Of a stretch of 64,000 nt of DNA, positions 9,351-20,600 are shown one piece after another. Numbering within the stretch: position 1 is the stretch's first letter; every line of letters starts with the position of its first letter. Below the pieces are notes generated by a model. It did not search any database. It had not been told where the DNA came from and was given only the letters and a program-made list of their open reading frames with translations. The DNA is from Diphasiastrum complanatum (lineage: Eukaryota > Streptophyta > Lycopodiopsida > Lycopodiales > Lycopodiaceae), in the NCBI GenBank assembly GCA_029204225.1, contig CM055109.1, positions 41,336,544 through 41,400,543 on the forward strand, written 5' to 3'. The position numbers and the translations under genes are program-made.

Positions 9351-9535
9351 CGGTAGATTCAGTTTTTGGTCCAGTGGGATGGCCGTCCTATTGAGGAGGC
9401 CACATGGGAGCCTATTGATGTCTTTTATCATACACCATCACTTGCGGATCAGGCTCGTGCTCTTGCTGCACTTGTTGATTCCTCTACATCAGATGTTGTT
9501 CTAGCTGTTGATGCACCAGGGCTTGCTGCTACTTG
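9351..9535 (+). pseudogene. Element B chromodomain-like tail
   Basis: After a stop and frame change the blocks FLVQWDGRPIEEATWEPID and ALAALVDSSTSDVVLAVDA are read, ending at a stop near 9535. F-L-V-x-W-x-G-x-x-x-E-E-A-T-W-E is the second half of a chromovirus chromodomain. The first half is eroded by the frameshift near 9345. Confidence 0.65.
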
Positions 9536-9583
9536 ATCCAGTTTCTTTTCGGCAGTTGGGTCTTTTTCTTTTGTGCCAGGGAG

Positions 9584-10026
9584 AGTTATGGACTCGGCTC
9601 ATTACATTCGCCGCGTCCATTTACATTTACTTTACTTTATGCATAAGCAGGCCTTGGGCCCTTTTTTATTCATTAGTGACACTTAGACTATATGGTTGGC
9701 CTTTGGCCTTATTATTCATTATTAGGCCATTTGGACATATTACTGGAGAGTGGGGGCCTTCTTGGAGGGCGCACTATTTTCCCTCCCAGTTGGGCCCTAG
9801 CCACCGGAAGCTTCCTTTTAGGGCTTCCTCTTGGCTATAAGTAGGGAAACTGTGTCATTTGTTATTCAGCTGATGATATTGATCTCTCTCTTTAGTCTCC
9901 TTAATCTCTCTCTTTCCTGCTTTCTAGGGTTAAGTCTTGCTTATGTGCTGCTTTCATAGCTTAAGTCTTGCTTATGTGATGCTTTCATAGCTTAGCTCTA
10001 GATCAGCTGTGGCTCTATTCGTAACT
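9584..10026 (+). repeat. Element B 3' LTR (443 bp)
   Basis: This LTR is the same length as the 5' LTR and almost identical, with the same AGTTATGG start and TTCGTAACT end. The preceding purine-rich GCCAGGGAG (about 9575-9583) would serve as polypurine tract, though it is short. The AGGGG target duplication follows at 10027-10031. Confidence 0.9.
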
Positions 10027-10690
10027 AGGGGCTCCTTGTTTCAAAGATCAGAAAATCCAATAGGTAGATGGGCGAGTTTCCACTAGTATATATTCTCTCC
10101 CATGAGGAGAGAATATTCCTCTTAGGATCCCCATGCAACCTGAATAAGCAATTGACCTCCTGTTCTTGCATTATAGCAGTCAAACACCATGCAAGTGCTC
10201 CTATGTCCAATTATAGGTCTGGGCCCTCATATGACTATTAATTACTTTACCGGCCAAGCCCGAAATGACGATGTTAGAGTCCAGTTACGACTCTATCACG
10301 ACCTCGGCACGGCCGATTACCAAAGGGCCTGAGGCCAAGTATTGGCAAGGGCCGGTGACCGAGGAGGACATTTGTCCCAAGTTGGAACCGGTGCGTCACG
10401 AGCAGTGACCCGGGGTGGCCGCCTGACAAAGGCTGTCAAAGATGCGGTGTGTCTTGACCGTTAGGACCCTAGCCGTCAGTGACGAGATGCTAGCCGGCAA
10501 GTAGTTGGGGTAACCAAGAGTGTCACAGGTCTTTGTCGGGCAAAGAACTAATTAGATGATGAAACAAGTGATTCAAGCCTATGTCTCCCGACATCAATCT
10601 CAGTGAAAGAAGTATCTGCCCTTGGTTGGGCTTGCAAGTGATTGTAATAAGCATTCGGCTACCAATTATAGCCCATTCATGCTTATGTAT
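10027..10690. other. Non-coding flank with an 11-bp perfect hairpin and a GC-richer block
   Basis: ATATTCTCTCC and GGAGAGAATAT (10090-10116) form a perfect 11-bp stem with a 5-base loop. From about 10250 to 10560 the sequence is clearly more GC-rich (GGCACGGCCGATT, CCCGGGGTGGCCGCC) than its surroundings. That suggests part of an LTR or leader of another element, but I see no boundaries or coding. Confidence 0.4.
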
Positions 10691-11290
10691 AGATTCAACC
10701 TAGATCACCTATTTTTGTAAAAACTCGAACGATCAAGTTTCATAAGCTAGTGAATTTCTTGTATGATATGCAAGAAATGCTACAATTAGCACGTGAGAAA
10801 GTCAAGAGTGCCCAAGATAGGGACAGACATTATTTTAACGTGAAAAATTGCCCCGAGATTTCCAAGAACAGGATTGGGTATATTTGCAAATCTTGAAAGA
10901 TTCTAACGTAATGTGTATCGGGAAGCATTACAGGCTGTCCGCTTGATATTGAGGAACATGAATATCAAAAGAATTGGATCTTTTGCTTACCAAATAGACC
11001 TTTTGGAAGGAACTTAGGTTAACGTGTTATTTCCCATAAGTCGACTAAAGAAAAGTTTGTATGAAGGGGATCACCTTGGTTCTAGAGATCTATTGGACCT
11101 GTCAAAGGAATCATCCAGTGTGACCCAATTTGAACCCAAAAAAATCTTGGCTACTAGAACTAAACGATTACATACTCGAATGTCAAGCATCCGGTTTGAT
11201 GGAAGGGTCATACATGTGATGAAAACTCTTGGGAACAGAGAGATAGCCTTAGAGAGAACTTCTCTAAGTTTTGAAGAAAAAACATGTTTA
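10690..11290 (+). pseudogene. Family-C chromovirus integrase tail and chromodomain relic
   Basis: Across several frames the region reads MLQLAREKVKSAQDRDRHYF, EFQEQDWVYLQILKDSN, GKHYRLSA, IGSFAYQIDLLEG, then FPISRLKKSLYEGDHLGS, SRDLLDLSKESSSV and FEPKKILATRTKRLHTR. This is the C-terminal integrase domain running into a chromodomain start. The close relative at 55021-55278 has LDLLDESSGV and LEPEKILDTRTKRLRNR. Many stops and shifts are present. It is the 3' end of a family-C element, as the LTR at 11302 follows. Confidence 0.75.
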
Positions 11291-11301
11291 AGCGGGAAGT
11301 A

Positions 11302-11790
11302 TGTCATGCCCACAAATGGGATCTATGTCTCATAAGGAGGTCAAAAGGCCTAACTCAATCCGTCAATTGATTGTGATTATGAGGGGGTGGGGCCCTCATG
11401 TTGTTAAATCATAATTAATGGCTGGAGGCCGAAAACCCATGATGGTACAATTACATAGAACTAGCAATGGCTTGTCAATTAGTGTTGGATGTGGCCCAAT
11501 TAGCTTGCTGATGTGTCCCAGTGAGGTGTCCTAATCACTCCTAGTTGGGGTAGAGCTTGGGAGGGTATAAGTATATACCCGTAGGCCTCTCTTGGAGGAG
11601 ACTTGATTTGTGGGTAGTAGCTACATGCTACTGGATTGACACCTTTGCTACATTTTGAGTTATTGCTAATGGTCCATAGCTTGGGGTTTAGATCCATTTG
11701 ATCTAGATTTGGTTGGGTAGGTTTGATCCAACATCCATTCTTTATGTGTTCATTGATTTCAACATCCTAGTTGTCATGTTTGGTGCTCTT
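11302..11790 (+). repeat. Family-C LTR, 3' LTR of the relic at 10690-11290
   Basis: The LTR starts TGTCATGCCCA after the purine-rich AAGCGGGAAGT and matches the copies at 28129, 42189 and (reverse) 25508 over the blocks CATAATTAATGG, CTGATGTGTCC, AGTGAGGTGTC, TAGTAGCTACATG, and CCATAGCTTGGGG. A TATA-like GGGTATAAGTATATA lies near 11564. The right end is not sharp. The copy is the most diverged of the four. Confidence 0.7.
11564..11577 (+). promoter_or_regulatory. TATA-like box in family-C LTR
   Basis: GGTATAAGTATATA sits in the centre of the LTR. The same position in the 42189 copy reads GGTATAAGTATG, and in the 28129 copy the A is lost (GGTGTAAGTAC). Conservation in position supports a promoter role. 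Confidence 0.4.
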
Positions 11791-13220
11791 CATACGCAAA
11801 ACCTAATTCAAGTACATCAAAATATGCCAACTCACAGATAGTGGAATCTATCCAAGGATTGTGAGTGATATTTCATTTAGCATTGTCATTTGATGAATAT
11901 GTCTTGAGGATAGAATGAGAACACAAACCATGATGTCGCTCTTAGAAATCACAAATGACATATGTTTATCACATGTTTAAGATTTTGACATATCAAACAA
12001 TTGTGTTACAATGAGGTATGATTGGAGATCCTAAATGCCCTTTGGCCAAGGCAACCTGAAAGTAACTATGTTAATTTCCTACACGAGCATTAAATTCAAC
12101 TCCTTACTTTTTCAATGACTTCTATGAGATGGTAAATCTATGCTCAATAATAGCTAATGTAGCGTTAAGCTGATGTGCACATTTTCTAGTTCTCTTATTG
12201 TTTTAAAGATTGAATTGTGGTGTAAAGCATGCATTTCAAATCAGATTGATGAGATGTTGGATAATAAAATATGTTTTGGCATTTATCAGAATCACCAACA
12301 GTCGAATAACTAAGCCAACAAGACAGGATAGCCATTAAATATATTTCAGAAATCTACATTTAAGACCAGATTCTGGATTGTGAATCCAAAATTACTTTTG
12401 GATGTGACCTCATAGGTTATCAAGGTAGATTGAAGAGCTTCGCTATGTATGATCATTATAGGGTGATATCACTTACATTGATCCCAGCAATTGACCTAAT
12501 CCATATGTGGAAATAGTAAGTTTCATAGATTGAGAACCGATTACTTAAAAACTTTGTGACTTTCGTCTGATTATCAGTCGATGGTGAAAATCCATGGATG
12601 AATCATGGAGAAGTATGGGACTCTAAATCATAATTGCAGCGTAATAGGACTCAAAGTCAAAAGCTTAACAAGAGACAAAAGAGATTCAACCTCTTCTAAC
12701 CCTGCAGCGTGTACAAATACAACACAACACGCAATACCTCTTTGGTAAAACCTTATGCACAATGCTATAAAGCAAAGTTCACAGAGAAAACCAGAGAAAC
12801 CATGCTCAATGGAACTAGCAAACAAGCACTACAAGGATCAAAGAACAAGGAAATATTCTTGAAGTTCTTCAAAAGGATATATTTGTACCTTATAACCATA
12901 GAAGCTTCAAGTACTCCACATGAGAACAAGAAAGGGCTCCACTCTAGAAGTGCCTTCCTTTTGACAAAAAAAACTACAAACATAATGTCATAGTGTTTGC
13001 CTCCCTTCACATGCTATTATCATTTTAAGTGTATAGAAAAGCTAGAAAAATAATGCATCCCAGCAATACAAGGCAAAGCCCAAATATTGTGATGGCGTTG
13101 ACAACTTTCAAAAAGATGTAGATGTTCTTTTTCTAAGACACACGCTAGTCCTATTAGGTCCTTACTGCCTTGAAGTAGTCAAAAACTCAACTCTACTCAG
13201 CATAGTTACCACTTGCATCA
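11791..13220. other. Stretch with no recognised gene
   Basis: The sequence is AT-rich with short frames only. I searched both strands for missing 5' exons of the downstream pseudouridine synthase, especially the G-R-T-D-K-G block, and did not see them. The minus-strand protease relic begins at its right edge. Confidence 0.4.
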
Positions 13221-13755
13221 TTAAATACCAATGAATGATTCTTAAAATCTATAGCTAAATTATCAAATGCTATAGAACCACTCACATCCTAGATTGGTAT
13301 TGGTGCGATCAAGGTTCAAGGTTCATGACAATGAATGAGAGTCGCTCAACGTAATCTTGCATCCGAAGCTCTAGATTGGGGACTTTGACATTCCAAATGT
13401 CTGTGTTTGACCTCGAGGCTAAATGGACCAGTATTGATGGTCACTAGCCCTGGTGGGTACCTGGAGCTTTTGCACAAACCTGGAATGAATAAAGTTGTGA
13501 GTGATACCTGAATCAAGCAAGACATTCACATTTTTCCCTATTACTTGCCTCTAATTCGAAACAATTCATTAGGACAGAAAGATAATGTGCCCAAATTACA
13601 AGTACAAGCACAACCACCAACTAAATTAATTTCAAGTGCACATCCGGGTATCTCCATAGTCACGTTACTGGATGACTTGTTCTTATCGGGGCACCCCTTA
13701 GTGCAATGCCAAGGCTTATTGCAAAGAAAACAAAGATTGTTCTTGATAGCCTATT
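13221..13755 (-). pseudogene. Family-C zinc knuckle and protease relic
   Basis: Read on the minus strand the region gives a complete knuckle CFLCNKPWHCTKGC (CX2CX4HX4C, near 13690-13735), then CTCNLGTLSFCPNELFRI and a protease with many shifts. The DNA is collinear with 61900-62420 of the family-C element, sharing blocks such as CATCCGAAGCTCTA and AACAATTCATTAGG. The copy at 61.7-62.3 kb has kept the frame but lost the second Cys of its knuckle. This copy kept the knuckle but lost the frame. Confidence 0.7.
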
Positions 13756-14385
13756 TTCGAGCTTTATTCTTCACCAGGGTTTCTTATTCTTTTCTTCTAG
13801 CGGGCTGCTGCATCCAATTGATCAGGATATTTCTTTCAAAAGGGGTAAAATTTTTGGCTTCTCACAAGAAAGCAAACACAAGCCTTTGTTCAGGATGCAA
13901 AAAACTTCTAGCGTATCAAATCAAACCCCATATCAATATACTCAACAATTATGGCTTAATTTTATTCCAAAATTGTGCCTTCTTTCCAAACAACTCCTAA
14001 GAGCCTTTGCAATATGGAGGAGCAACGTTGAGTCTCAATAAATATCTGAGCCCACTTTTATATAGTTACAACACAAGCCATGTCTAAGAGTGCTTATGCA
14101 TTCAACAACTTCCCATGCATCTGCATTCTAGTGATTCTATGACTTGTCACAAGCCCTAGATTAGAGACATCTAGAGAGGTAAGAAGCTAGCCTAGTCTGA
14201 TATTGAAGCTTAGTGCACCATGCTTGCACTACATACATAGTTGTAGAAGTGACTAGAGTGTTGCACTTATTTTGCACATTTTGTATGTCTCCTGAAATAG
14301 AGCTGCTCCAGATTGATAGGAGACTGTCTGAGAGAGAATAGAATAGAATAGAATATATTAATGTCTACAGAGTGCCCTTGGGCAC

Positions 14386-14387
<2 letters not shown>
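13756..14387. other. Non-coding stretch upstream of the pseudouridine synthase exons
   Basis: Two overlapping frames (13545-14041) are present, but they are antisense or downstream of the protease relic and show no domain. GAATAGAATAGAATA repeats lead into the GA microsatellite at the right edge. Confidence 0.35.

Positions 14388-14453
<66 letters not shown>
14388..14453. repeat. (GA)n microsatellite, 33 units
   Basis: An uninterrupted GA run of about 66 bases, 95 bp upstream of the first recognised exon. It explains the Ser-Leu repeat frame on the minus strand, which is not a gene. Confidence 0.95.
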
Positions 14454-14456
<3 letters not shown>

Positions 14457-14548
14457 ACTAGTTGATTTCCTGGTGAACTTCTCTTTCTCGTTGGAGGGAT
14501 GGATAAAGAGACACTGACTCCTCCTTAACAAAAATTTGCTTAATTGCA

Positions 14549-14609
14549 GGTTCAGTTGCCTTTCAAGGGAGTACAAATACTTCTTCATCAACTCTGAGCT
14601 TGATGTGGA
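14549..14609 (+). CDS. Pseudouridine synthase exon, FSCLSREYKYFF block
   Basis: The acceptor TTAATTGCAG precedes GTTCAGTTGCC, and the donor is GAT|GTAGGT. The first base completes a codon from a missing upstream exon. It encodes the conserved strand ending LDVD. Exon end phase is 0, matching the next exon. Confidence 0.85.
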
Positions 14610-17600
14610 TGTAGGTACTATACACTAGCAACCATTTTGAATATTCCCAAATACTTTCAAGTATTTAATTTTAGATCAAAAGACATGTTATAAATTTATT
14701 TTTCTTTACATTTATCCAGGCAATGAGGAAAGCATCGAAAAGTTTCTTGGGTGATCACGATTTTCGCAATTTTTGTAAAATGGATGCAAAAAATGTCCAT
14801 AATTATCGGAGAACCATCATCGCCTTTGACATTTTTCCTGTCGAGACTGGGTTCGTATGTACTATGCATATACGAGGCATAGGAATGAGAATCGATACAA
14901 GTTCTTCTAGCACTGTTCCTTCTGTGATCACTTCCCTTTGTTCATTTCTAAATTTTATTCATTTGAGTTACAATTTCTGCAGTATGTGTAGAATGGATGA
15001 ATACGTTTATAACTATCAAAAAACCAAGGCATAGGAACGAGAATTGATACAAATGCTTCTAGCACTGTTCCTTCTATGATGATGGTCCCTTGTTTCGTTC
15101 TAATTCTTATTTATTAGTGTATGTATGTCCAGTTGACTTTTGATGACTATTCGTTAAAATGGTCAAATATTTGAGATTGGAAAAATAGTTAGGTTGGTAA
15201 TACCTTATTAGGATCTAAGTCACTGTAATGCACATTCTTGTGCGGTTTACCCTGCCACAGGTTTATGCGGTCGAATATATGGGTGATGCAAGTGAAAGGA
15301 AGTGCCTTTCTATGGCACCAAGTTCGATGTATGGCTGCAGTGCTTTTGATGGTGGGGTATGGCTACGAATCCCCGTCAGTAAGTTTCTTTTATCTATGAA
15401 TCAATCTGCAGGAGCTAGTAGTTAAGTCTAAAACTTGCAGACTAGCTTGTTAAGAGCTAATCGATATCAAGGCCTCCATGTTACCTACAAATTATGATGC
15501 CAACTATTTTGCTGAATATATTATAGATGGATATGGTGTGTTCTTAAGCTCCGAATATATGCCACCAAAGTGCTTATGATGCTATAGAAACGCTGAAATT
15601 TGTAGTGAAATTTGCTTTTGCACAAGAGCAACGAGTGTGGAAGGGGTGTTGAATTGATTATAGTGAAAAGATAGTTATAAAATTTCTTATTATAACAAAC
15701 CTTAGCTGCACCTAAATCATGTTTTAGGCCCCCAACATTCCAGAATGTGGCATATTGGAACATTGGCATGTTGCAAATTTGTTGCCCTTTCACGAAATTT
15801 AGCCCCAAAAACCTGATCCCAGGCTTATTAAGGCACACTAACTCTTGTTGAAGGGACAGTGGGAAAAATTTATGGGAGGCCTTGTTTATGGTTTTGCATT
15901 CAGATTGGGAGGTGATTGTGCCATGTGATTAGGGTTTTTAGCTAGTGTGCAAAAGAAACAACAAAACGTTTTGTTCAGAGGCCTTAATGCATCTTTTTGT
16001 CTAATTTTTGTTGCTAAGATCTGTTGTAGGGTTGTTAGGAAAAGAGTAGTGACATTTTGCTAGGCTTGGTTTGGCATAGACAGTCGCTCCAAGCATCCGT
16101 GTTGATGCAGGGATGCTAGGACATTAGGGTGTTTTCTGCATTTTTGCTCACATCAAATCTAGAAGGGAATGAGATTTGTTTTGAAAGCTAATGAATTTGT
16201 TGAATTTTAAAGATATTTAAGAAGTCAATAATACATGTGTAAATGATACGTTCTCAACAATACTTGTTTAGGCATGCCATTCTTTAAAGAAGTCAATAAT
16301 ACATGTGTAAATGATACGTTCTCAACAATACTTGTTTAGGCATGCCATCGAATGCCATTAGATGGTCTTGTTCCATCCATATTGAGTTCCAAGCAAAAAA
16401 AAAAAACTTGATACAAATGAGAGAACAAAGAAGGAAATAAATAGAGAAAGCTAGTAGGTTGCTGCAAGCCTCTGGTGGGGAAGATGTTCGAGTTGAAGAT
16501 GATGCTTATGATGATAATATTGAGGTGCAACATGATGAAGCGATGCATGACATGTTTGAAGCATATTTTACAACTAACAATGACAATGAACATGTACATT
16601 CAACGGGTGGTGAGAACATGGATGGAAGTACTAGGCCACATGGATGGATATAGGTGATTGCTGCTTGTACTGACATTCCTATTGACGGCTAAGATTGTCC
16701 TACGACCACATACATGGATCCCAGAACTTTTAAGGTTCATTCGCCCATTGGTTATTGCTATAGGCTAGATATAGTTGATAGACCAGAGGCAACAAAACCA
16801 AATGTGCACCCTAGAGTTGCACCAAGGGCACCTATATAGATCTATAGAAGAGGCTAGTTAGAGATCTAATCAGCACTCTTCTTACCATGTGGCAGAGGTC
16901 ACACCGTGATACTGCCACCAAACGAAACAGACCCAATAGTTATTCTACAATGGCTACATTGCTTTTGCCTTGGTTGATATCACTATCTTCTGTGACACAA
17001 TGAGACCTTTTGCCTGTTGTGATGCTTCCTGGACCGCCCTCCACACCCAAGGCTGCGTGTATGAGAGAGTACTTGTGCGATGCTCATCATGAAGGATCTT
17101 AGTCCCCTTATGACATTCTTGGTCCATTTACAGTTTTTCTATTTTGCCTGATGGGTGGACATACGACATGGGCCTTATATCATATATGAACATCTTAGTT
17201 ATTTGCCCTTTGGGTGCTATGTTTCTTACATGTGCAAATGCTTCTCAAGGTGGTGATGTGGAGTTTGCCTTGAGTTCATGTGGTGGAGACACAGTTGTGA
17301 GACAACTAGTATGAGATTTTAGAGGATGATCTTTGGAGATGACTCTTGGCAATAGGCAAAGCAGTTGGTGGAGGTACTTCAACCAGTGTATCACAAGCTA
17401 TGATTGGTGGATTGAAAGGCTGTACACTTTGCCTCATCTATGAGTTCATGGACCAAATTGGGGAGGCCTTTCAAACGCCTCTGCCTTGGTGAGCAAAGGT
17501 GCTTGTCATTTATTTTTTCTATAATCATGGAATTTTTTCTAGAGCGGGCTTTGTGATCGTTTTCTTCCTCTTTCAGGTGTGTGAGGATGTCAAATGTGCG

Positions 17601-20600
17601 ATCCAAATGGTTCACACGTAGGGGATTTCTCCATAGACTGATTTTCTCAGTTGCTCATATCCTTCACCTGTTGTGGGCTAAAGGCCACACACACATAGGT
17701 AAAGAGGGAGTTATTAGTGGAGCTAGTGATATGGTGGGGCATTATTGGCGAGGGCCTCCTTGATCTCTCTACATCTATGACACATATTCTTGTGCAAGAT
17801 TGTTAGCCTGTGGCAAAATTGGAGCATGTGGTCTCTTACACAAAAAGATGCAATAGGCTTTTTGTTATTGTATCATTACATATTTCTATCATTGTACTAT
17901 GTTATATTATGTCCTATATGAGATAACGCATGATAGAAGTTGTAATATAACATAATGCTAAACCCTTAATGCATATACTTTTAAGGTGGAATAAAGATCA
18001 CCTATATATAAAATTATGTGTATGTTATTGTGGCTTTGTACATTTTCTGCTTTTTGATGTGTTTTAGAATTTCCTTATCACTCTCATTTACCCATTTTTG
18101 TGTTTTAAACATGTACGTTTTAGTGTTCTTGTTAATATACTAAAGTCTCACATATGTTTTTTTACATGACTTGTTTTTGGTTTTGTTGGGTTTGATTTCC
18201 AAGTTTCAAAATGCCATATTTCAGAATGTTGGTTTCCCATCCATTCCAATGCAAGTAACACTAAGCCCTTAAAGTATCATAATCTCATTATTGTTCAAAA
18301 ACATTCCAATTTTTAGTGAAGAAGGTTGCATTGCATGAAAGCTAAATCTTGTACGTTAAGCATGCATGTAAGAGTAAATGATGTTGATACATCTCTTCAT
18401 TAAATTCTTGTGCATCAATAGAAAATCATATACAAATTCTAGTATTAAAAAAAAATAGTTGTTGATCATTTCAAGTACAATGTGTGTATTAAGTTCATGT
18501 TCTGCTGTATAGTAGTGCAATAAATATTGATTGCAGGTAGTGCAAGAACTCCTCGATTTGAGCATAACTCCCAGAAAACCACAATATGCAATGGCTTCTG
18601 AGTTTCCCTTGGTGCTCCATGCATGTGCTTTTGACAACCTTACATTTCAGTGTTCTCCTGGTAAGATTTTATTTATCTTATTAAATGCAATCAACTCTTT
18701 GTTTTTTCAACATACAAGTTTTAGAATTCTCCTTCCATGTCCATGACTTGAAGTTATAAGTAGACATTTATGTGGCAGGTTCTATCATTATCCCTGTCTG
18801 AGAAAGAAGATGTATCCGGTGAGAATAACATACTGCAATATATATGTCCCTGTCCAGACCTGTGAGCTCCCCTTTAAGTCTAATCCAAATGTATTTGGAC
18901 TGATCATCTCTATGAGCCACCTCTAGCATCTCTATATAAACAGGCCGCACCACCAGAACCGCGTGCCCATGCTGATTTGGTCTTTGCTCTGAAAACCGAT
19001 TCCCACTGGAAACCAGTGATTTCCCAAAAGGTAAGATATGAAGCCTACAAAATATGCTGGGAATTCTCCACATAGAGCCACTGATGTGGTAGATCAATGG
19101 TTGCACAAGTGGGAAGATTATTTTGCCCTTAAACGAGCTCCAATCGATGAAGGTTGGAGAATTCGAAAAGCTGCTTTGCTGACAGGTGGTGGCGGAAATT
19201 GCTCAAGTCCAGTGCCCAACCACTTGGGTTGAATTCAAGTGGGCCTTCAGGGCTTAGTTCATTCCTCCACACGAGTATGTACGTGCGACGAATGCGTGGT
19301 TTTTGCAACATCAGAAACACTACAGTGTGTAGGAATATGCTGATAGGTACAGGGAAGTGCTTATCAAGATTCTAGAAGAAATTGCAGAGTGGCTTGTGGT
19401 ACACAAGTTCGTGTTTGGTCTTCGGGAGGAGTTGAGGCCGCATGTTCTGAATGAACACTGTAAGACCTTGGAAGCGGCAGTTGCTATGGCTCTCAACTAC
19501 GAAGGCAATGTCATATGCAAGGCTGATTCTGGAGTGGCTAGTATGCCCTAGAAGAAGGGTTCGCGAAAGGTTGGTCAGTCAAGCCACAAAGACTTCTCGC
19601 AGGGACACCCTATCCAGATGCAACAATCTTTGAAACCCAAGCCAGCACTTTCTTTGCCAAAATGCTCCTATAGTAAACCCCCCCTCACAGCGGAACAAGA
19701 AGAAAAGGCCAAGAAAGAAGGTTTTTTTGTCTTGGCAAACACTTGGTCAAAGATTGTCCTGAGTGCACGGGCAAAAACTCAATACTCTACAATCGCGCCA
19801 GGAAGGGGGCAAGGATGAGGATATGTTGGATGATTTACTGTGTAGCGTGATGAGGACACAAAGCATGTCATGACCATTTCAGTGCGGAAAATTATTCCAG
19901 TTGCACTAGTTGGTATCCTTTCCACTAGGGCACGAGACGGTATCAATTTCTTGATAGTGAGCTGATACGGATGAGGGGGGAAGCTGGAAGGTCAAGATGT
20001 TCTTGTATTATTTGACACTAGCTCCTCGCACAATATTGTCAACTCTTGTGCAGTGAAGAAGCTTAACTTGGCTAATGTGCCTTCTGATTACCGGTATGCA
20101 GTTGAGATGCTTGATGGTAAGGGCACAGAGGTGTGGGATCGATGAGTTTCTCAGGTGCTGCTTTAACTTCTATAAATTATGCTTTAGCTCAGTAGCTCAA
20201 ATGTCAACAAGTCAGCTGAAAAGATCCATCCGAGCTGAGTTTAAACATTTGTTAATTGATAGAATACTAGTGGGGTTGCCGCCTAGATGGAATGTGGAGC
20301 ATAATATTGAGCTCGTTCCAGGGGCAAGCTCAGTATGTCGGCCTCCTTATAGGATGCGTCTGAAAGAGGAAGAGGAAGTATGGAAGACATTGGAGGAATA
20401 CCTCAGGTTGGGGTATGTTCGTCCTAGTTATTCACCTTTCGCCTCTCCCATTTTGTTGGTTAGAAAAAAGGATGGTAGTTTTCAGATGTGTGTGGATTAC
20501 AGGGGATTGAATAAAATCATTGTAAAGCACAAATATCCGATGCCCAAGATTGATGATCTACTGGATGCGTTGCAGGGAGCAACCATTTTCAATAAGATAA

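Larger units (their letters stand above)
5542..10026 (+). mobile_element. Element B: young, internally defective chromovirus with AGTTA...TAACT LTR ends
   Basis: The element is 4485 bp, with 443-bp LTRs at each end that differ at about two positions (a C/T near 5602/9644 and a T/C near 5909/9951). The flanking 5-bp target duplication is AGGGG at 5537-5541 and 10027-10031. A tRNA-iMet primer-binding site directly follows the 5' LTR. Internally there is gag with zinc knuckle, the start of protease, about 850 bp I cannot assign, an integrase C-terminus and a chromodomain-like tail. RT, RNase H and the integrase core are not recognisable. LTR near-identity shows recent insertion, so the defects were probably in the source copy and the element moved with enzymes supplied in trans. 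Confidence 0.9.
15379..18536 (+). other. Intron of the pseudouridine synthase with a tandem duplication and transposase-like relic
   Basis: The intron is 3158 bp, from GTAAGT to TTGCAG. It holds the 68-bp tandem duplication at 16219-16354 and an hAT/DUF659-like relic near 17000-17290. The remainder is AT-rich with no recognised coding. Confidence 0.7.

Noticed and set aside
8216-9504. Long overlapping + frames (265 and 191 codons) inside element B
   Set aside because: The strand is T/C-rich, so stop codons are rare in several frames at once. The translations are hydrophobic and match no family, while a real integrase tail is read in another frame over the same bases.
15228-15425. 65-codon + frame covering a pseudouridine synthase exon
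   Set aside because: It is a different phase. Only the overlapping frame gives KGSAFLWHQVRCM and joins to both neighbouring exons.
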